In this document: piece after piece, positions 46,900 through 55,290 of the stretch
Layout of the letters: each line of letters starts with the position of its first letter
Position numbering within the stretch: the stretch's first letter is position 1
Source of the DNA: Vulcaniibacterium tengchongense
GTDB lineage: Bacteria > Pseudomonadota > Gammaproteobacteria > Xanthomonadales > Xanthomonadaceae
NCBI RefSeq assembly: GCF_003814555.1
Contig: NZ_RKQN01000001.1
Coordinates: 1,218,566-1,282,565, forward strand
Reading direction: 5' to 3'
Length of the DNA stretch: 64,000 nt
Notes under the pieces: model-generated
What the model was told of the DNA's origin: nothing
Seen by the model: the letters and a program-made list of their open reading frames with translations, nothing else
The model's database searches: none
Program-made: the position numbers and the translations under genes

Positions 46900-47787
46900 A
46901 TGAAACACGATGCTTCCCTGCGGCGACCCCGTCTCGCCCTCGCCCTGCTGCTCGCCGGCGCCGCCGGCGGCGCATGGGCGCAGACCGCCTCCACCTACAA
47001 CCCGAACCTCGGCTCGGTGGTGGTGAAGAAGTTCTACGACGCCAACGCCAACGGCAAACGCGATACCGGCGAGCCGTGGCTGAGCGGCTGGCCGATGACC
47101 CTGACCCTGCCCAACGGCGCTTCCTCCGTCAGGAACAGCACCGCCATCTGGTCCGGCCTGGCCGGCGGCAGCGGCTATTCGGTGGCGGAAGCGGCGCCGG
47201 TGCAGACCAATTGGGTGCAGACCGCGCCGCGCGCCGACGGCGTGCCGGTCAACCCGAAGAACTTCGCCATCGTCCCGTGCAAGACCGTGACGGTCCATTT
47301 CGGCAACTACTGCAAGAAGGGCAGCGGCGGCCGCACCCCGGGGTTCTGGAGCAACCGCAACGGCCTGGAACGCATGAACGACGGCGGCGAGGTGGCGACC
47401 GAACTGGGCCTGCTGTCCGGCCTCAACCTGGTGTCCGCGAACGGCGATGCGTTCGACCCGGTCGACCACGCCGGCTTCCGCAGCTGGCTGCTCGGCGGCA
47501 CCGCGACCAACATGGCCTACATGCTGTCGGTGCACCTGGCCGCGATGACGCTCAACGTCGAGAGCGGCCTGGTCAATGGCGATTCCTACTTCCTGCCCTG
47601 CGGCTGCACCGTCGACGAGCTGATGGAAGACGCCAACGAGTCGCTCGGCCTCGATCCCTACACGCCGCCCGGCCATGCCGAGCGCGCGGACCAGGAAACG
47701 CTGAAGAACTGGCTCGACCAGCTCAACAACGGCGCCACCGTGGTCTCGGCGACGCCGTGCGCCCGCACCTTCTACCCCACGTACTGA
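46900..47787 (+). CDS. Secreted SdrD B-like domain protein
   Basis: The precursor of 295 residues has a signal peptide ending at AWA-QT (about 27). The first domain has the SdrD_B pattern (VVVKKFYDANANGKRDTGEPWLSGWPMTL), a Ca-binding Ig-like fold found in adhesins. The second part (about 140-295) starts GGRTPGFWSNRNGLERM and is a six-Cys domain similar to the TPGxWKNH-type secreted proteins, with PCGCTVDELMEDAN. It should be an extracellular structural or adhesion protein. The ATG at 46900 is supported by the signal peptide. Confidence 0.75.
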   Translation: MKHDASLRRPRLALALLLAGAAGGAWAQTASTYNPNLGSVVVKKFYDANANGKRDTGEPWLSGWPMTLTLPNGASSVRNSTAIWSGLAGGSGYSVAEAAPVQTNWVQTAPRADGVPVNPKNFAIVPCKTVTVHFGNYCKKGSGGRTPGFWSNRNGLERMNDGGEVATELGLLSGLNLVSANGDAFDPVDHAGFRSWLLGGTATNMAYMLSVHLAAMTLNVESGLVNGDSYFLPCGCTVDELMEDANESLGLDPYTPPGHAERADQETLKNWLDQLNNGATVVSATPCARTFYPTY

Positions 47788-47833
47788 GGCGTCGGCGCGC
47801 GGAAGCGGCGGCGCTCCCGCTTCCGCGCGGCGC

Positions 47834-48727
47834 TCAGGCCAGCCGCTTCTCGAACCAGTGGTCCGCGTAGGGGTTGTCGTTGTACGCGGGGATCTCGCGG
47901 TAGCCGTTGCGGGCGTACAGTGCGCGCGCTTCGGTCAGGCTGCGATTGGTGTCCAGCCGCAGCGTGGTCAGGCGCAGGATCCGGGCGTGCTGCTCGAGCG
48001 CGTCGAGCAACCGCTGGGCGATGCCGAGCCCGCGCGCCTCCGGCGATACCCACATGCGCTTGATCTCGCCCACGCCCTTGCCGATGCGCTTCAGCGCGCC
48101 GCAGCCCAGCGGCTGTCCGTCCAGCCGCGCCAGCAGCAGCACGCCCGAGGGCGGCACCAGCTCGCGCGGATCGGCCGACGGCCCGCGGCTCGGGTCGAAG
48201 CCGGATTCGAAGCGCTGCGCCAGTTCCCGCAGATAGGCGTCGATGCACGCGCGCGCATCGGCGCCGGCCGGGTCGGCGGGCTCGATCGTCACCGCCGCCG
48301 CGCGCATCAGCCGTTCGACCTCGGCCATCGCGGCGACCAGGCGCTCGCGTTGCGCCTCGCCCAGCGGCGCCAGCAGCGCGGCCGCGAACGCCTCCGAACG
48401 GCGGTCCAAGGCCTCGACCTCGCGCCGGCCCTTGGCGGTCAGCGTCGCCCGCCGCACCCGCGCATCGTCCGGGGACGGCTGCGACGTCACCAGCCCCTGC
48501 GCCTCGAGCGCCCGCAGCAGCCGGCTGAGATAGCCCGAATCCAGCGACAGCCGCGCGCGCAGGTCGCGCAGGTCCGCGCCTTCCCGGCCGATCTCGAACA
48601 GCAGCCGCGACTCCGCCAGCGGCCGGCCGCGCCCCAGGTAGTCGTCGCTGAGCGCGCCGATCCGGCGCGTCACCGCGCGATTGAAGGCCCGGACCTGCCG
48701 GACCTGTTCGTTCCGTTTCCCGTCCAT
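47834..48727 (-). CDS. MarR-type HTH fused to GNAT acetyltransferase
   Basis: The 297-residue protein has an N-terminal MarR winged helix (about 1-140): LLFEIGREGADLRDLRARLSLDSGYLSRLLRALEAQGLV and the DDARVRRATLTAKGR wing. The C-terminal GNAT domain (about 145-297) has IKRMWVSPEARGLGIAQRLLDALE, including the acetyl-CoA loop. This fusion is widespread; the acetyl substrate is unknown. A palindrome just before the start codon suggests it represses itself. It is a single gene. Confidence 0.92.
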   Translation of the reverse strand: MDGKRNEQVRQVRAFNRAVTRRIGALSDDYLGRGRPLAESRLLFEIGREGADLRDLRARLSLDSGYLSRLLRALEAQGLVTSQPSPDDARVRRATLTAKGRREVEALDRRSEAFAAALLAPLGEAQRERLVAAMAEVERLMRAAAVTIEPADPAGADARACIDAYLRELAQRFESGFDPSRGPSADPRELVPPSGVLLLARLDGQPLGCGALKRIGKGVGEIKRMWVSPEARGLGIAQRLLDALEQHARILRLTTLRLDTNRSLTEARALYARNGYREIPAYNDNPYADHWFEKRLA

Positions 48728-48729
48728 TT

Positions 48730-48745
48730 TCTGACTTTAGTCAGA
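48730..48745. promoter_or_regulatory. Palindromic operator before the MarR-GNAT gene
   Basis: TCTGACT and AGTCAGA form perfect 7-bp arms around TT, 2 bp from the start codon of the MarR-GNAT gene. A palindrome of this size and place is typical of MarR autoregulation. It lies in an AT-rich spot of otherwise GC-rich DNA. Confidence 0.6.
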
Positions 48746-48815
48746 TATCAGGCCATAGGCAAGCGCCGCCGGTCGGCGCGGGAGGCGCGGCGGGTCCGCC
48801 GCGCCGGCGATCGCC

Positions 48816-49151
48816 TCAGCCGCGGCCACGCAAGCGGTAGACGTAGGCCGTCACCACGCGGCCGTCGCGCAGCCGCGCCGCGGCCGGCACCCGCTCGTAG
48901 CCGGCGCCTTCGAATGCGTCCAGCCGCGCCCAGTGCGCGGCCAGGGCGTCCGAACTGAACACCAGCCCGGGCACCTCGTCGCCCTGCTCGTCCAGGACCA
49001 GGCCCGGATATCCCACCGCGGCGCCCCAGCCTTCCTGCAGCAGGCGCCCGCGCACCGAGGCCGGTTCCCAGGTGCCGGGCACGTCGGCCAGCATGTGCCC
49101 GTTGGGGCGGCCGGGCGCGAGGGTGCCGTAGACGAAGAGGCGTTCGGTCAT
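48816..49151 (-). CDS. Gamma-glutamylcyclotransferase-like (GGCT/AIG2) protein
   Basis: The 111-residue protein has the GGCT signature FVYGTLAPGRPNG at the start (the YGxL loop), GYPGLVLDEQGDEVPGLVF in the middle, and LDAFEGAGYERVPAAARL with a catalytic-like Glu. Members act on gamma-glutamyl peptides or gamma-glutamylamines, releasing 5-oxoproline. Exact substrate unknown. Single gene. Confidence 0.87.
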   Translation of the reverse strand: MTERLFVYGTLAPGRPNGHMLADVPGTWEPASVRGRLLQEGWGAAVGYPGLVLDEQGDEVPGLVFSSDALAAHWARLDAFEGAGYERVPAAARLRDGRVVTAYVYRLRGRG

Positions 49152-49232
49152 GGCGATTGGATCGGCGGGCCATTATCGCGTGGCGCCCCGGCGCGGCGTT
49201 CCCGCCCGCCCCATGAGGCCGCGCCGGAAAAG

Positions 49233-49256
49233 AAGAGCCCGCTCCGGCGGGCTCTT
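49233..49256 (-). terminator. Intrinsic terminator of the small secreted protein gene
   Basis: AAGAGCCCGC (49233-49242) pairs perfectly with GCGGGCTCTT (49247-49256) around TCCG. Read on the minus strand it is followed by CTTTTCC, so it fits termination of the leftward gene at 49285-49539. Confidence 0.75.
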
Positions 49257-49284
49257 CGCGCTCTCGTGCGCCGCGGGCGCGGCC

Positions 49285-49539
49285 CTATTCGGGCACCTCG
49301 CACGACCACACCGAAGACGCCAGCCACAGGGCGCCGCGCGAGAGGTGGTTGTAGACCTCCTCGACCGGGGTGCCGCCCTGCGCCTCGCACTGGGCGACGG
49401 CGTCGGCGCGGGCGTCTTCCAGCGCGATGCCGGGGTCGTAGCTCTGGCCGTGGCCGGAGACGTACACCACGGCGGCGAGCGCCGCACCGGAGACGGACAG
49501 CAGCAGCGTCGACGCCGCGGCGACGGCAGGCCTCTTCAT
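49285..49539 (-). CDS. Small exported protein, 84 residues
   Basis: A clear signal peptide (MKRPAVAAASTLLLSVSGAALA) is followed by a mature part of about 60 residues: VVYVSGHGQSYDPGIALEDA, then EEVYNHLSRGALWLASSVWSCEVPE, with two Cys that may pair. It should be periplasmic. The function is unknown. An intrinsic terminator follows directly. Confidence 0.7.
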   Translation of the reverse strand: MKRPAVAAASTLLLSVSGAALAAVVYVSGHGQSYDPGIALEDARADAVAQCEAQGGTPVEEVYNHLSRGALWLASSVWSCEVPE

Positions 49540-49640
49540 GTTCGCGCTCCCGCTTTCGATCGGAACCGGCATTTCGTCGAGGCGCCGGGAATGCCGCGGT
49601 GAAAGCCGGGTGAGCGACCCGTAAAAGGCGGAACGGCGTC

Positions 49641-50096
49641 TCAGGCGCGGGTCGCTGTCTTTTTCGGCCGCACCGGGCGGGCCGAAGCCTTCGCCGTGTT
49701 CAACGCCACCGCCGCGCGGATCAGCGCCTTGAACGCCCCCGCGTCGATCTCCTCGCCCTCGTGGAGGTCGATCGCGCGGCGGACGTTGCCGTCCAGGCCG
49801 GCGTTGAACAGCCCGGCGGGGTCCGGCAGCGCCGCGCCCTGGGCGAAGGTCAGCTTCACCGCCTTCTTGTAGACCTCGCCGGTGCAGAGGATGCCGGCAT
49901 GCGACCACACCGGCACGCCGCGCATCGAGTTCGACGGCTTGCGCCACTTCACTTCCTCGACCACCTCCGGGTCCGCCTGCTTGATCAGCGCACGGATGCG
50001 CGCCAGCGCCTGGCCGCGCCAGTCGCCCAGCTCGCGGATGCGCTGGTCGATCAGGCGGGCTGCGGATTCGTCATGCGGTTGGGTCTTGTCGGCCAT
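49641..50096 (-). CDS. DUF1801 protein (last gene of a coupled operon)
   Basis: The 151-residue protein matches DUF1801/YdhG-like: RIRELGDWRGQALARIRALIKQADPEVVEEVKWRKPSN, then ILCTGEVYKKAVKLTFAQGAALPDP. The fold is the iron-chaperone-like one, and function is unsettled. It starts 45 bp after the VOC stop in a run with AraC and a second DUF1801 gene. The two DUF1801 proteins are different versions of the fold. Confidence 0.85.
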   Translation of the reverse strand: MADKTQPHDESAARLIDQRIRELGDWRGQALARIRALIKQADPEVVEEVKWRKPSNSMRGVPVWSHAGILCTGEVYKKAVKLTFAQGAALPDPAGLFNAGLDGNVRRAIDLHEGEEIDAGAFKALIRAAVALNTAKASARPVRPKKTATRA

Positions 50097-50141
50097 GGTC
50101 GGGTACCTGTTCGCGGATGCGGGGCGCGGGAATGTCGTCGA

Positions 50142-50552
50142 TCACGGCCGCGCGGCCTGGATCATCTTCCAGCCGTTGCCGGACGGATCGCGGAAGCTGG
50201 CGTCGACGTTGCCGTAGCGCTCGATCGGCGCCTGGGTGAACTCCACCCCGGCCTCGCTTAGCCGCGCATGCGCGGCGCGGCAGTCGTCCACGTACAGCAC
50301 CAGCGGCGGCATCGCGCCCTTGGCCACCAGCTCGTGCAGCGCCTGCGCGGTGGCGGCGTCGTGCACCGGCGGCCCCGGCAGGAACAGGCCGAGCTGGAAC
50401 GAGGGCTGGTCCGGGTGCTGCACGGTCAGCCAGCGATAGTCGCCGTTGCGCGCGTCGGTGTGGACGCGGAAGCCGAGCTTGCCGACGTAGAACCGCAGGG
50501 CCTCGTCCTGGTCGCGGACGTACAGGCCGACGACTCCGATGCCTCGATTCAT
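50142..50552 (-). CDS. VOC family protein, coupled to an AraC regulator
   Basis: The 136-residue protein has one VOC domain: IGVVGLYVRDQDEALRFYVGKLGFRVHTD, RWLTVQHPDQPSFQLGLF, and VDASFRDPSGNGWKMIQ. It resembles glyoxalase/extradiol dioxygenase-like proteins often encoded with AraC genes. The start overlaps the stop of the AraC gene by 4 bp (ATGA), so it is translationally coupled. Confidence 0.9.
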   Translation of the reverse strand: MNRGIGVVGLYVRDQDEALRFYVGKLGFRVHTDARNGDYRWLTVQHPDQPSFQLGLFLPGPPVHDAATAQALHELVAKGAMPPLVLYVDDCRAAHARLSEAGVEFTQAPIERYGNVDASFRDPSGNGWKMIQAARP

Positions 50553-51109
50553 GGCGCCTCCGATGGTTGGGATGCGCACAGGCTAGCCGCCGCCTCGCGC
50601 CGGCGCTTCTCCGAAACTGCGATGGTCAGCGCGGGGCGTTGCGCGGCGCTGACGAAGCAGGCCGGCACCCACGCCAGCGCGTGCGGGAGCGCCTGGGCGC
50701 GCGCGCGGAAATCGCCGGGGCTCTCGCCGACGACGTCGCGGAAGGTGCGGCCGAACGTGCCCAGGCTCTGCCAGCCGGTCCGGAACGCGACCTCGGTGAC
50801 CGGCAGGCCGGTGTCGCGCAGCAGCGCCGCGGCGCGCTCGATCCGCCGCGTCAGCAGGTAGCGATGCGGCGGCAGGCCGAAGGCGTCCTTGAACGAGCGC
50901 GCGAAGTGCGCCTCGGACACGCCGCTGACCTGCGCCAGCCGCCGCACCGGCCAGGCCTCGTGCGAGGCCGCGTCCATGCGGTCCTTGGCGCGCAGCAGGC
51001 GGCGCAGCAGCCGGGGATCCCGGCCGGTGCGCGGCGGCGCGTCCTGCGCGGACGCCGCGCCGGGCGCGCGGTACGGGCGTTCCGGCCCGCCCCTTGGCCT
51101 CGTCCGCAC
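50549..51109 (-). CDS. AraC family transcriptional regulator (HTH only)
   Basis: The product of 186 residues is little more than the AraC double HTH (about 43-140): WPVRRLAQVSGVSEAHFARSFKDAFGLPPHRYLLTRR and VTEVAFRTGWQSLGTFGRTFRDVVGESPGDF. There is no N-terminal effector domain. The GTG at 51109 is chosen because it is 4 bp after the stop of the DUF1801 gene. It overlaps the VOC start by 4 bp. It likely regulates its own operon. Confidence 0.88.
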   Translation of the reverse strand: MRTRPRGGPERPYRAPGAASAQDAPPRTGRDPRLLRRLLRAKDRMDAASHEAWPVRRLAQVSGVSEAHFARSFKDAFGLPPHRYLLTRRIERAAALLRDTGLPVTEVAFRTGWQSLGTFGRTFRDVVGESPGDFRARAQALPHALAWVPACFVSAAQRPALTIAVSEKRRREAAASLCASQPSEAP

Positions 51110-51113
51110 GCGC

Positions 51114-51656
51114 CTACATCCGCTCGCCGGGCAGGCGGCTGGCCTGGCGCACCCAGCCGGCGAACTGCGCCTCGTCGAACGCGCCGTCCTCGGGGACGTG
51201 GGCGTAGCGCACCTGCGGGTACTTGGACTCGACCGGCGGCGCCGGGCGCAGCGAGGCGCCGCGGAAGAACGTCACCTTCACGTACTTGGCCAAGCAGTGG
51301 AAGGACAGGAACCAGCTGTCGTCCTCGGTGCCGTAGAAGGGCGAGTTCCACTTCACCGCCTTGCGCACGCCGGGCACGCTGCGCTCGATCAGCGCGTCGA
51401 GCCGCTTGCCCACCTCGCGCTTCCAGCCCGGCATCGCCGCGATGTAGGCCTGCACCGGCGCGTCGCCGTAGCCCTTCGGGATCTGCGGGTTGCCGCCGGA
51501 CAGCAGCACCGGAGCGCCGGATCCGGATGCCGAGGACGCCGGCGCCCCGGCCGCGCGCTTCGCCTGCGCCCGCGGCGCGGCGGGCTTGCCCGCGGCGGTC
51601 TTGGTGGCGCGGCTGCTCGCGCCTTCCGTCGCCTTCCCGGATGTCTTGCCGGCCAT
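51114..51656 (-). CDS. DUF1801 protein with basic N-terminal tail
   Basis: This 180-residue protein has a Lys/Ala/Ser-rich disordered tail (about 1-50), then the DUF1801 fold: YIAAMPGWKREVGKRLDALIERSVPGVRKAVKWNSPFYG, SFHCLAKYVKVTFFRGASLRP. The tail resembles histone H1-like sequence and could bind nucleic acid, but this is inferred. It is the first gene of a four-gene operon with AraC, VOC and a second DUF1801 protein. Confidence 0.87.
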   Translation of the reverse strand: MAGKTSGKATEGASSRATKTAAGKPAAPRAQAKRAAGAPASSASGSGAPVLLSGGNPQIPKGYGDAPVQAYIAAMPGWKREVGKRLDALIERSVPGVRKAVKWNSPFYGTEDDSWFLSFHCLAKYVKVTFFRGASLRPAPPVESKYPQVRYAHVPEDGAFDEAQFAGWVRQASRLPGERM

Positions 51657-51763
51657 CGCCTGCCCTCGCGTTCGGGGAAGGCCTATCTTCGCATCGCCGG
51701 CGTCGCTTTCGCGCGTCGCCGCGCGAGGCGGCGGTGGCCGGGCGCCGGCCACCGCCGGGGAGG

Positions 51764-52570
51764 TCAGGCGGTATCGGCCTGGTGCGCCTCGCGCGCCGCG
51801 TGCGGACCGGCCGCGCCGCAGTGCGGGCAGCGCCGTTCCCGCCCGGCGGCGCGCCTGTCGAGCGCGCCGGCCACCAGTTCCGCGCCCATGATTCCGGTCG
51901 GGAAGGCGATGATGCCGTAGCCCATCAGGATCGCGCAGGCGGTGATCAGGCGGCCCAGCGCGGTGTGCGGCGTCAGGTCGCCGTAGCCGGTGGTGCTCAT
52001 CGTGACCGCGGCCCAGTAGACGCCGACCGGGATGCTGGTGAAGCCGTTCTCCGGCCCCTCGACCAGGTAGATCACGGTGCCGAGGATGACCGTCAGCACG
52101 AACATCACCCCGACGAACACCAGGATCTTGCGCCGCGCCCGCACCAGCGCCTCGCGCAGCATCCGGGTCTCGTCCAGGTAGATGGACAGGCGCAGGATGC
52201 TGAACACGCGCAGCAGTCGCAGCAGGCGCACGTCCGCCAGCACGTGCACGCCCGGGAACAGGAACGCGGCATAGGTGGGCAGGATCGACAGCAGGTCGAC
52301 GACGCCGAAGAAGCTGCGCGCGTAGGCGCTGGGGCGCGGCGCCGCCCACAGGCGCAGCAGGTACTCCACGGTGAAGATGCCGGTGAACGCCCACTCCAGC
52401 GCGTACAGCACGCGGCCGTGGCGGGCGTGCACGCTTTCCACGCTGTCCAGCATCACCACCAACACGCTGAGCACGATCAGCAGCAGGAGCGCGCCGTCGA
52501 GGCGGCGCGCGGTGCGGTCGCTCAGCCGCAATTGCTTGCCGAGCCGGAGGTCGGGGCGGGCCATGTCCAC
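51764..52570 (-). CDS. Voltage-gated-type potassium channel
   Basis: The 268-residue protein has six hydrophobic segments, the S4-like pattern RLLRLLRVFSILRLSIYL with regularly spaced Arg, and the selectivity filter TTGYGDLTP. Pore helix VGVYWAAVTMS fits the Kv family. The end carries CPHCG, which looks like half a zinc ribbon and is unusual. The start is GTG 52570 with GGGAGA 7 bp upstream; the ATG at 52564 is possible. It should conduct K+ across the inner membrane. Confidence 0.92.
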   Translation of the reverse strand: MDMARPDLRLGKQLRLSDRTARRLDGALLLLIVLSVLVVMLDSVESVHARHGRVLYALEWAFTGIFTVEYLLRLWAAPRPSAYARSFFGVVDLLSILPTYAAFLFPGVHVLADVRLLRLLRVFSILRLSIYLDETRMLREALVRARRKILVFVGVMFVLTVILGTVIYLVEGPENGFTSIPVGVYWAAVTMSTTGYGDLTPHTALGRLITACAILMGYGIIAFPTGIMGAELVAGALDRRAAGRERRCPHCGAAGPHAAREAHQADTA

Positions 52571-52789
52571 GGTGTCGTCTCCCTTGCGCGGGCCGGGACG
52601 CCGCCGCGCGGCGCCCCGGGCCGGTTACCGGCGCGCAGGATCGCGCCGCGGCATGCCCGGGCCAATGCAAGAAGTACGAATCCGCCCGGGGCCGGCGCAC
52701 GCGACCGCCCGGGGCCGCGCCGCGCCGGCGGCGGCGCCGCGATGCGCCGCGCCGGCTCCGCCGCAGGCGGCCGGCGCGCGCCCGGCCGC

Positions 52790-53347
52790 CTACCCCCGCC
52801 AGTTGGCGTGCGTGCGCCAGAACTCGACGCTGCGCAGGTACGCGGCGCGGTCCAGCGGCACGCCGGAGCCGCCCTCCTCCACGCCCAGCGCGTTGCGCAT
52901 CATCGTGATCGGCGCCATCGGCGTCTCTTCCGGCTCCATCGTGTACATGCAGCCCACCACGCCCCAGTCCGCGTCGATGCGCGTGCCCTCCCGCGCCAGC
53001 TGTTCGCGGCTGTACAGGATCGGGATCAGGTAATTCGCCACCGGCGGTTCCAGGCCCTCGAACCAGCGCACCAGCACCGGCAGCTCGTCCTTGGTGCGCG
53101 CCTCGTAGTCCGAGCGCAGCAGGTGCCGGTTCGCGTCGGTGATCGGCACCGCCAGGCAGCGGGTGGAGGTCCAGTTGCGGTGCACGTGCAGCTTGCAGAA
53201 CGGCGCGTAGCCGTCCAGCACCTTCAGCGGCGCCGCCTGGTTGAGGTGGCGTTCGAACTGCTCGGGGGTGATGTCCTGGATGGTGTTGCGGCGCGGCTCG
53301 CGCGGGAACAGCCTGGGGCGGGCGAAATCGGTGAGGACGATGGACAT
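52790..53347 (-). CDS. DUF3228 family protein
   Basis: The 185-residue protein is like DUF3228 across its length: DFARPRLFPREPRRNTIQDITPEQFERHLN, GYAPFCKLHVHRNWTSTRC, and IPILYSREQLAREG followed by WGVVGCMYTMEPEETPMAPITMMRNALG. It is a cytosolic protein found from bacteria to algae with no known activity. No signal peptide and no close partner gene. Confidence 0.88.
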   Translation of the reverse strand: MSIVLTDFARPRLFPREPRRNTIQDITPEQFERHLNQAAPLKVLDGYAPFCKLHVHRNWTSTRCLAVPITDANRHLLRSDYEARTKDELPVLVRWFEGLEPPVANYLIPILYSREQLAREGTRIDADWGVVGCMYTMEPEETPMAPITMMRNALGVEEGGSGVPLDRAAYLRSVEFWRTHANWRG

Positions 53348-53443
53348 GCGGCGCGGCGGATGGAAAACGCGCGCGCATTATCGCCCGTCCCCGACGGGGC
53401 AAGCCGCGCGCGTGGGCACGGCGCGACCCGGCCAACCGAACAA

Positions 53444-53470
53444 GCCCCTCTCCCGCTCGCGGAGAGGGGC
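53444..53470. repeat. Hairpin repeat of the CTCTCCCGC type
   Basis: GCCCCTCTCC (53444-53453) pairs with GGAGAGGGGC (53461-53470). Hairpins with this CTCTCCCGC...GGAGAGG core are scattered intergenically in Xanthomonadaceae. Here it lies between the Gfo/Idh stop and the DUF3228 start on the minus strand and may end transcription. Confidence 0.5.
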
Positions 53471-53521
53471 CGGGCGAGGTCGCCCGTTCCCACGCGCACA
53501 GGCCGCGCCCGCAGCGCGCTC

Positions 53522-54622
53522 CTACGCCAGCGACACCGCCCGCCCGGTGCGCGCGGATTCGTAGATCGCCTGCATGATGCGCACGTCGCGCAGGCCTTCC
53601 TCGCCGGGCACGCGGGTCGGCCTGCCTTCGAGGATGCATCGGGCGAAGTCGTCCATCTCCGCGGCGAACATGTCGATCCGCGGGAAGCGGATCTCCTGGC
53701 CGTCGCTGCGGCGGCCGCGCAGGCCGCCGTAGAAGAACGCCGGGTCCAGCTCGAACCAGCCGCGCTCGGCGTTGACGCGCATGTTCTGGATGCCGCCGGC
53801 GTTGTAGCTGGTGCTGCAGTAGGCCACCACGCCGCTGGGGAAGCGCGTGGTCCACACCAGGCTCTCGTCCACTTCGGCGAACTTGGCCGGGTCGGTCCTG
53901 GTCTCGACGGCGGACACCAGCACCGGCTCCTCGCCGGTGAGGTAGCGCGTGGCCTGCAGCGCGTAGATGCCCACGTCCATCAGCGCGCCGCCGCCGGCCA
54001 GCTCGCGGCGCAGGCGCCAGCCCGCGTCGTCGCCTACCTTGATGCCGAAGCCGGCCTGCACGATCAGCGGCCGGCCGAACACCCGCTCGCGCGCCAGGCG
54101 GATGCACTCGAGGTGGTGCGGCTCGAACCGGCAGCGGTAGGCGATGCCGAGCAGGCGCCCCGCCCCGCGGCAGGCCTGGATCATCCGCTGGCAGCGCTCC
54201 ACCGAGATCTCCATCGGCTTCTCGCAGAACACGTGCTTGCCGGCCTGCGCGGCCGCGATGGCGTGCTCCCCGTGCAGCCCGTTCGGCGTGACCACGTAGA
54301 CCACGTCGATGTCGGGGTTGTCCGCCATGCGGTGCATGGTCTCGTAGGAATAGACGTGGGCCGCGGGAATGCCGTACCTGGCCTTCCACGCCTCGGCCTT
54401 GGCCGGCGTGCCGGTGACGATGCCGGCCAGCCGGCAGTACTTGGTCTTCGCCAGCGCGGGCGCGAGCTGGTCCGTGCTCAGCCGGCCCAGCCCGCACAGG
54501 GCGAAGCCGAGCTTGCGCGACGCCTGCGCCCGCGCCCGCGTCGCGCGGGTGCTGACGAAGGGCGCCGCGGCGAGCACGGCGGCGGTTTCGGCGAGGAACC
54601 TGCGGCGGGAGCGGTCGGCCAT
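53522..54622 (-). CDS. Tat-exported Gfo/Idh/MocA family oxidoreductase
   Basis: The 366-residue protein starts MADRSRRRFLAETAAVLAAAPFV, a twin-arginine signal like that of glucose-fructose oxidoreductase. The NADP fold opens LGFALCGLGRLSTDQLAPAL, and HVFCEKPMEIS carries the catalytic Lys motif. GWRLRRELAGGGALMDVGIYALQATRYL matches the C-terminal domain. It should carry its cofactor into the periplasm and reduce or oxidise a sugar. Substrate unknown. It stands alone. Confidence 0.92.
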   Translation of the reverse strand: MADRSRRRFLAETAAVLAAAPFVSTRATRARAQASRKLGFALCGLGRLSTDQLAPALAKTKYCRLAGIVTGTPAKAEAWKARYGIPAAHVYSYETMHRMADNPDIDVVYVVTPNGLHGEHAIAAAQAGKHVFCEKPMEISVERCQRMIQACRGAGRLLGIAYRCRFEPHHLECIRLARERVFGRPLIVQAGFGIKVGDDAGWRLRRELAGGGALMDVGIYALQATRYLTGEEPVLVSAVETRTDPAKFAEVDESLVWTTRFPSGVVAYCSTSYNAGGIQNMRVNAERGWFELDPAFFYGGLRGRRSDGQEIRFPRIDMFAAEMDDFARCILEGRPTRVPGEEGLRDVRIMQAIYESARTGRAVSLA

Positions 54623-54705
54623 GGCGCAAGCTTCCGGGAGGGTCCGCCGGAGGGTACTCCCGCGCCCGGCAAAACGCCGTTACCGCTATTGCCGCGGGCG
54701 CCGCC

Positions 54706-55290
54706 TCACCGCGGCGCCGTTTCCGCCCGCGCCGCCCTGCGGAACAGCAGCGCCGAAACGAGCCACGGCAGCGCGAAGCACGCCGCCAGCAAGGCTTCCA
54801 GGTACACGCCCGCGCCGCGGGGCTCGTCGAACCCCGCCGGCAGCCCCCACGCCAGGCCGATGCCCGCCGCCAGCAGCTGCGCCGCCGCGGTGGCGCCCAT
54901 CGCCCCGGCCATGCCGCCGGCGCGGAACCGCGCCAGCAGCGCGCCGGTCGCCGCGACCAGCAGCACGCCGCCGAACATCAGGTTGAGCGGATTGTCCTCG
55001 CTGCCGAACATGCCCACGGCGAGATTCGCCCAGACCGTCAGCAAGCCCGTCGCCACCGCGATGCCGAACGCCGCGCGGTACGCCGGGTCGCCGCTGAGCC
55101 GGGCGCCCAGCTCGTACAGCCCGCAGGCCACCGCCAGCATGAGGCCCATCGCCGCGAAGTCCGCGCCGGTCCAGTTCACCTCCGCGGTGAACCGCATCGC
55201 CACCGCCGGCAGCAGCAGCAGGACGGCCGCGCCGCCCCAGACGAAGGGCCGCAGGCGGTTGCGCCCGCGGCCGGAGGGAGTGATCGCCAT
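54706..55290 (-). CDS. Multi-pass membrane protein of unknown function
   Basis: The product of 194 residues has about six hydrophobic segments separated by short loops: FVWGGAAVLLLLPAVAMRFTAEVNW, GLMLAVACGLYELGARL, NLMFGGVLLVAATGALLA and YLEALLAACFALPWLVSALLF. The loop GMFGSEDNPLN after the third helix is the most distinctive stretch. No family was recognised. It lies between the Gfo/Idh gene and the protease gene on the same strand. Confidence 0.7.
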   Translation of the reverse strand: MAITPSGRGRNRLRPFVWGGAAVLLLLPAVAMRFTAEVNWTGADFAAMGLMLAVACGLYELGARLSGDPAYRAAFGIAVATGLLTVWANLAVGMFGSEDNPLNLMFGGVLLVAATGALLARFRAGGMAGAMGATAAAQLLAAGIGLAWGLPAGFDEPRGAGVYLEALLAACFALPWLVSALLFRRAARAETAPR

